Part shown: positions 62,151 through 64,000 of the stretch, piece after piece | Position numbering within the stretch: the first letter of the stretch is position 1 | Layout: each line of letters opens with the position of its first letter | Assembly (NCBI GenBank): GCA_001897155.1 | Contig: MKSF01000033.1 | Span: 124,001 to 188,000, forward strand | Length of the DNA: 64,000 nucleotides | DNA from: Bacteroidetes bacterium 47-18 | GTDB taxonomy: Bacteria; Bacteroidota; Bacteroidia; Chitinophagales; Chitinophagaceae | Direction of reading: 5' to 3' | Program-made: the position numbers and the translations under genes | Notes under the pieces: model-generated | The model's input: only the letters and a program-made list of their open reading frames with translations | Database searches by the model: none | What the model was told of the DNA's origin: nothing

Positions 62151-64000
62151 ATGCAATTTGTTGATGTCATTATTCCCCTTCATTTGCCTCAGACCCTTAC
62201 CTACAGCGTTCCCCTGGAATGGCAGGGCCAACTGGCCATAGGTAAGCGCGCCGATGTCAGCTTAGGGAAGAATAAGCATTACGCAGCCATTATCTTCCGG
62301 ATCCACGACCTGAAGCCTTTAGGCTATGATTGCAAGCCTATTTCCGGCATCATAGACGAGCATCCTGTTGTGGACACACGGCAACTGCAATTCTGGGAAT
62401 GGATAGCCAATTATTACCTGACGTCTTTAGGGGATGTGATGCATGCAGCCCTGCCGGCCCACCTGAAGCTGATGAGCGAGAACCTGCTCCTCTGGAACGA
62501 CCTGGCAGATACGATACCCCAGGACCTCTCTGATGACGCTTTTATGCTGGCAGAAGCCCTGTCCATAAGGAAAAAGCTGACCCTCGAAGAAGCCAGGAAT
62601 ATCGTCTCAGGGCAGACGCACCATGCCATCAACGAGATACTGGAGCAGGGCCTGGCGCTGGTACAGGACCAACTGGAGGAAAAGTACAGACCGAAGTATG
62701 AAAAGTATGTCTTTCTCCGTGAAACGCTGGATTCGGATGAGGCGATGAATGAGGTCTTTGAGCAACTGACCAGAAGCGCCAAGCAGCAGAAAATGCTCCT
62801 GGCCTTTTACCAGATACGGCAGCAGGATAAGGAAGTACCGGCCAGAAAGCTGCTGGAGGTATCCGGCCTTTCCGCAGCTATCCTGAATGCCCTGACCGAA
62901 AAAAATATCCTGTACACCCGGATGCTGCCCGTGGACCGTGTCCCCCAGTGGGGATCGGATGCCCACAGCTCCTTTAGCCTCAGCACCGCCCAGCAGCAGG
63001 CCGCGGATGAGATCAGGAAATCGTGGCAGCAACAGCAGCAGGTATTGCTTCATGGCGTTACAGGCAGCGGCAAGACACTGGTATATATCGACCTGATCAG
63101 GGAGTGCATGGCCGAAGGTAGGCAGGCTCTTTTCCTGCTGCCGGAAATAGCACTCACTACGCAGATGATCGCCAGGCTGAGGTCCTATTTCGGGGAAGAG
63201 CTGGGCGTGTATCATTCCCATTTTTCAGCTAATGAACGTGTGGAGATATGGAAGAAGGTGCAGGATAATACGTATAAGATAGTATTGGGCGCCAGGAGCG
63301 CGGTATGGCTTCCTTTCAGCAGTCTGGGACTTATCATCATTGATGAGGAGCACGATTTCAGCTATAAGCAGCAGGACCCCGCACCCCGGTTCCAGGCCAG
63401 GGACAGCGCGCTTGTGCTGGCACAGCTCCACGATGCCAGGGTGCTGCTCGGCTCTGCCACGCCTTCCGTTGAGACCCTTTATAATGTACAGCAGAAAAAG
63501 TACGGCTATGTCAGCTTAGCCACAAGGTATAATGACGTCCGGTTGCCGGAGATCTCCCTGGTGCACGCCCGGCAGACCCAGCCCGCCCTGTCACAGTTCC
63601 TGACCGTACCGCTCCTGGAAAGCATACAGCAGACCCTGGAGAAGGGCCAGCAGGTGATCCTGTTTCAGAACAAACGCGGCTATGCGCCTTTCCTGATGTG
63701 CAGCATGTGCGGCTGGATACCGCATTGTAAGAATTGCGATGTATCCATGACCTATCATAAGCATTCCGATAAGCTGCATTGTCATTATTGCGGTACCAAA
63801 TCCAATCCCATCCAGCATTGTCTCAATTGTGGCAATAACCGTATCGTCTCCAGGAACTTCGGTACCGAAAAGGCAGAAGAGGACCTGCAGCGGATCTTTC
63901 CGCAGAAGAAGATCGCCCGGATGGACTGGGATAATATGAAGGGAAAAGGCGTACAGGAAAAGCTGCTTAAGGATTTTGAAGCCGGCAGGATAGATATACT
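62151..64000 (+). CDS. priA: Primosomal protein N' (PriA helicase), N-terminal part (cut by window edge)
   Basis: The first 616 residues of PriA, the 3'-5' helicase that reloads the replisome at stalled forks. The N-terminal DNA-binding domain begins MQFVDVIIPLHLPQTLTYSV. The Walker A is HGVTGSGKT, Walker B is IIIDEEHDFSYKQQ, and the ARSAVWLPF and LGSATPSVET helicase motifs follow. The zinc-binding domain with paired cysteines (CSMCGWIPHCKNCD; CHYCG; CLNCG) is visible. The open frame runs off the right edge without a stop; the rest lies outside the window. Confidence 0.96.
   Translation, partial: MQFVDVIIPLHLPQTLTYSVPLEWQGQLAIGKRADVSLGKNKHYAAIIFRIHDLKPLGYDCKPISGIIDEHPVVDTRQLQFWEWIANYYLTSLGDVMHAALPAHLKLMSENLLLWNDLADTIPQDLSDDAFMLAEALSIRKKLTLEEARNIVSGQTHHAINEILEQGLALVQDQLEEKYRPKYEKYVFLRETLDSDEAMNEVFEQLTRSAKQQKMLLAFYQIRQQDKEVPARKLLEVSGLSAAILNALTEKNILYTRMLPVDRVPQWGSDAHSSFSLSTAQQQAADEIRKSWQQQQQVLLHGVTGSGKTLVYIDLIRECMAEGRQALFLLPEIALTTQMIARLRSYFGEELGVYHSHFSANERVEIWKKVQDNTYKIVLGARSAVWLPFSSLGLIIIDEEHDFSYKQQDPAPRFQARDSALVLAQLHDARVLLGSATPSVETLYNVQQKKYGYVSLATRYNDVRLPEISLVHARQTQPALSQFLTVPLLESIQQTLEKGQQVILFQNKRGYAPFLMCSMCGWIPHCKNCDVSMTYHKHSDKLHCHYCGTKSNPIQHCLNCGNNRIVSRNFGTEKAEEDLQRIFPQKKIARMDWDNMKGKGVQEKLLKDFEAGRIDI

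Overview
The window reads as a chromosomal segment of a member of the Bacteroidota, probably order Chitinophagales. The evidence is four exported proteins with type IX secretion (T9SS) sorting domains, a TamL-type outer-membrane assembly lipoprotein, a TonB receptor followed by an HmuY-like lipoprotein, many SusD-independent surface lipoproteins, and promoters of the Bacteroidota type (TTTG, 19-20 bases, TAnnTTTG) ahead of rpmH, the tRNA genes and tuf. The order is an inference from overall protein character, not from a database search. No phage, plasmid, transposase, CRISPR array or rRNA operon is visible.

Layout. 1-4.8 kb: the N-terminal part of recC (cut by the window edge), an nth-pnuC pair, and a methyltransferase-TraB/GumN pair. 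4.9-7.6 kb: efp-accB-accC, joining elongation factor P to the biotin carrier and biotin carboxylase of acetyl-CoA carboxylase. 7.8-11.1 kb: a haem-uptake operon (TonB receptor, HmuY-like lipoprotein, unknown lipoprotein). 11.5-18.5 kb: two very large paralogous T9SS cargo proteins in tandem. 18.8-23.1 kb: rimO, purH and rpmH-rnpA-yidD. 23.1-31.7 kb: minus-strand genes for a gamma-carbonic-anhydrase-like protein, tamL, an alpha/beta hydrolase, and the tight operon prfB-mscS-phosphohexomutase, plus a TIGR01777 epimerase-like gene. 31.9-35.4 kb: an active/inactive M16 peptidase pair. 35.8-43 kb: a type-B T9SS protein, then a four-gene minus-strand operon (SdiA-regulated-like propeller, porin, T9SS cargo, lipoprotein). 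43.6-49.3 kb: a HAD phosphatase with a DUF4286 gene, a lipoprotein plus an exported protein often labelled asparagine synthetase B, sdaA and galE. 49.4-51.2 kb: tRNA-Thr(TGT), tRNA-Tyr, tRNA-Gly, tRNA-Thr(GGT), tuf. 51.4-54.7 kb: an M48 peptidase and dnaK. 55.2-62 kb: a complete TPP-riboswitch-controlled thiamine operon, thiS-thiC-thiE-like-thiD-thiE-thiG-thiH-thiF. 62.15 kb to the end: priA, cut by the window edge.

Most genes are housekeeping. The least explained material is between genes: a five-copy family of 127-181 bp elements at 43-55 kb, with TGACTATCT inverted ends and flanking direct repeats, which looks like a non-autonomous (MITE-like) mobile element; a perfect 19-bp hairpin inside the rnpA coding sequence; a perfect 54-nt palindrome between convergent genes; and a palindromic operator candidate ahead of dnaK. 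Among proteins, the most notable points are an EF-P with Arg at position 32 in place of the usual Lys tip, a ThiF that lacks the zinc-binding cysteine pairs, and the paralogous T9SS giants that share one C-terminal half behind different N-terminal modules.
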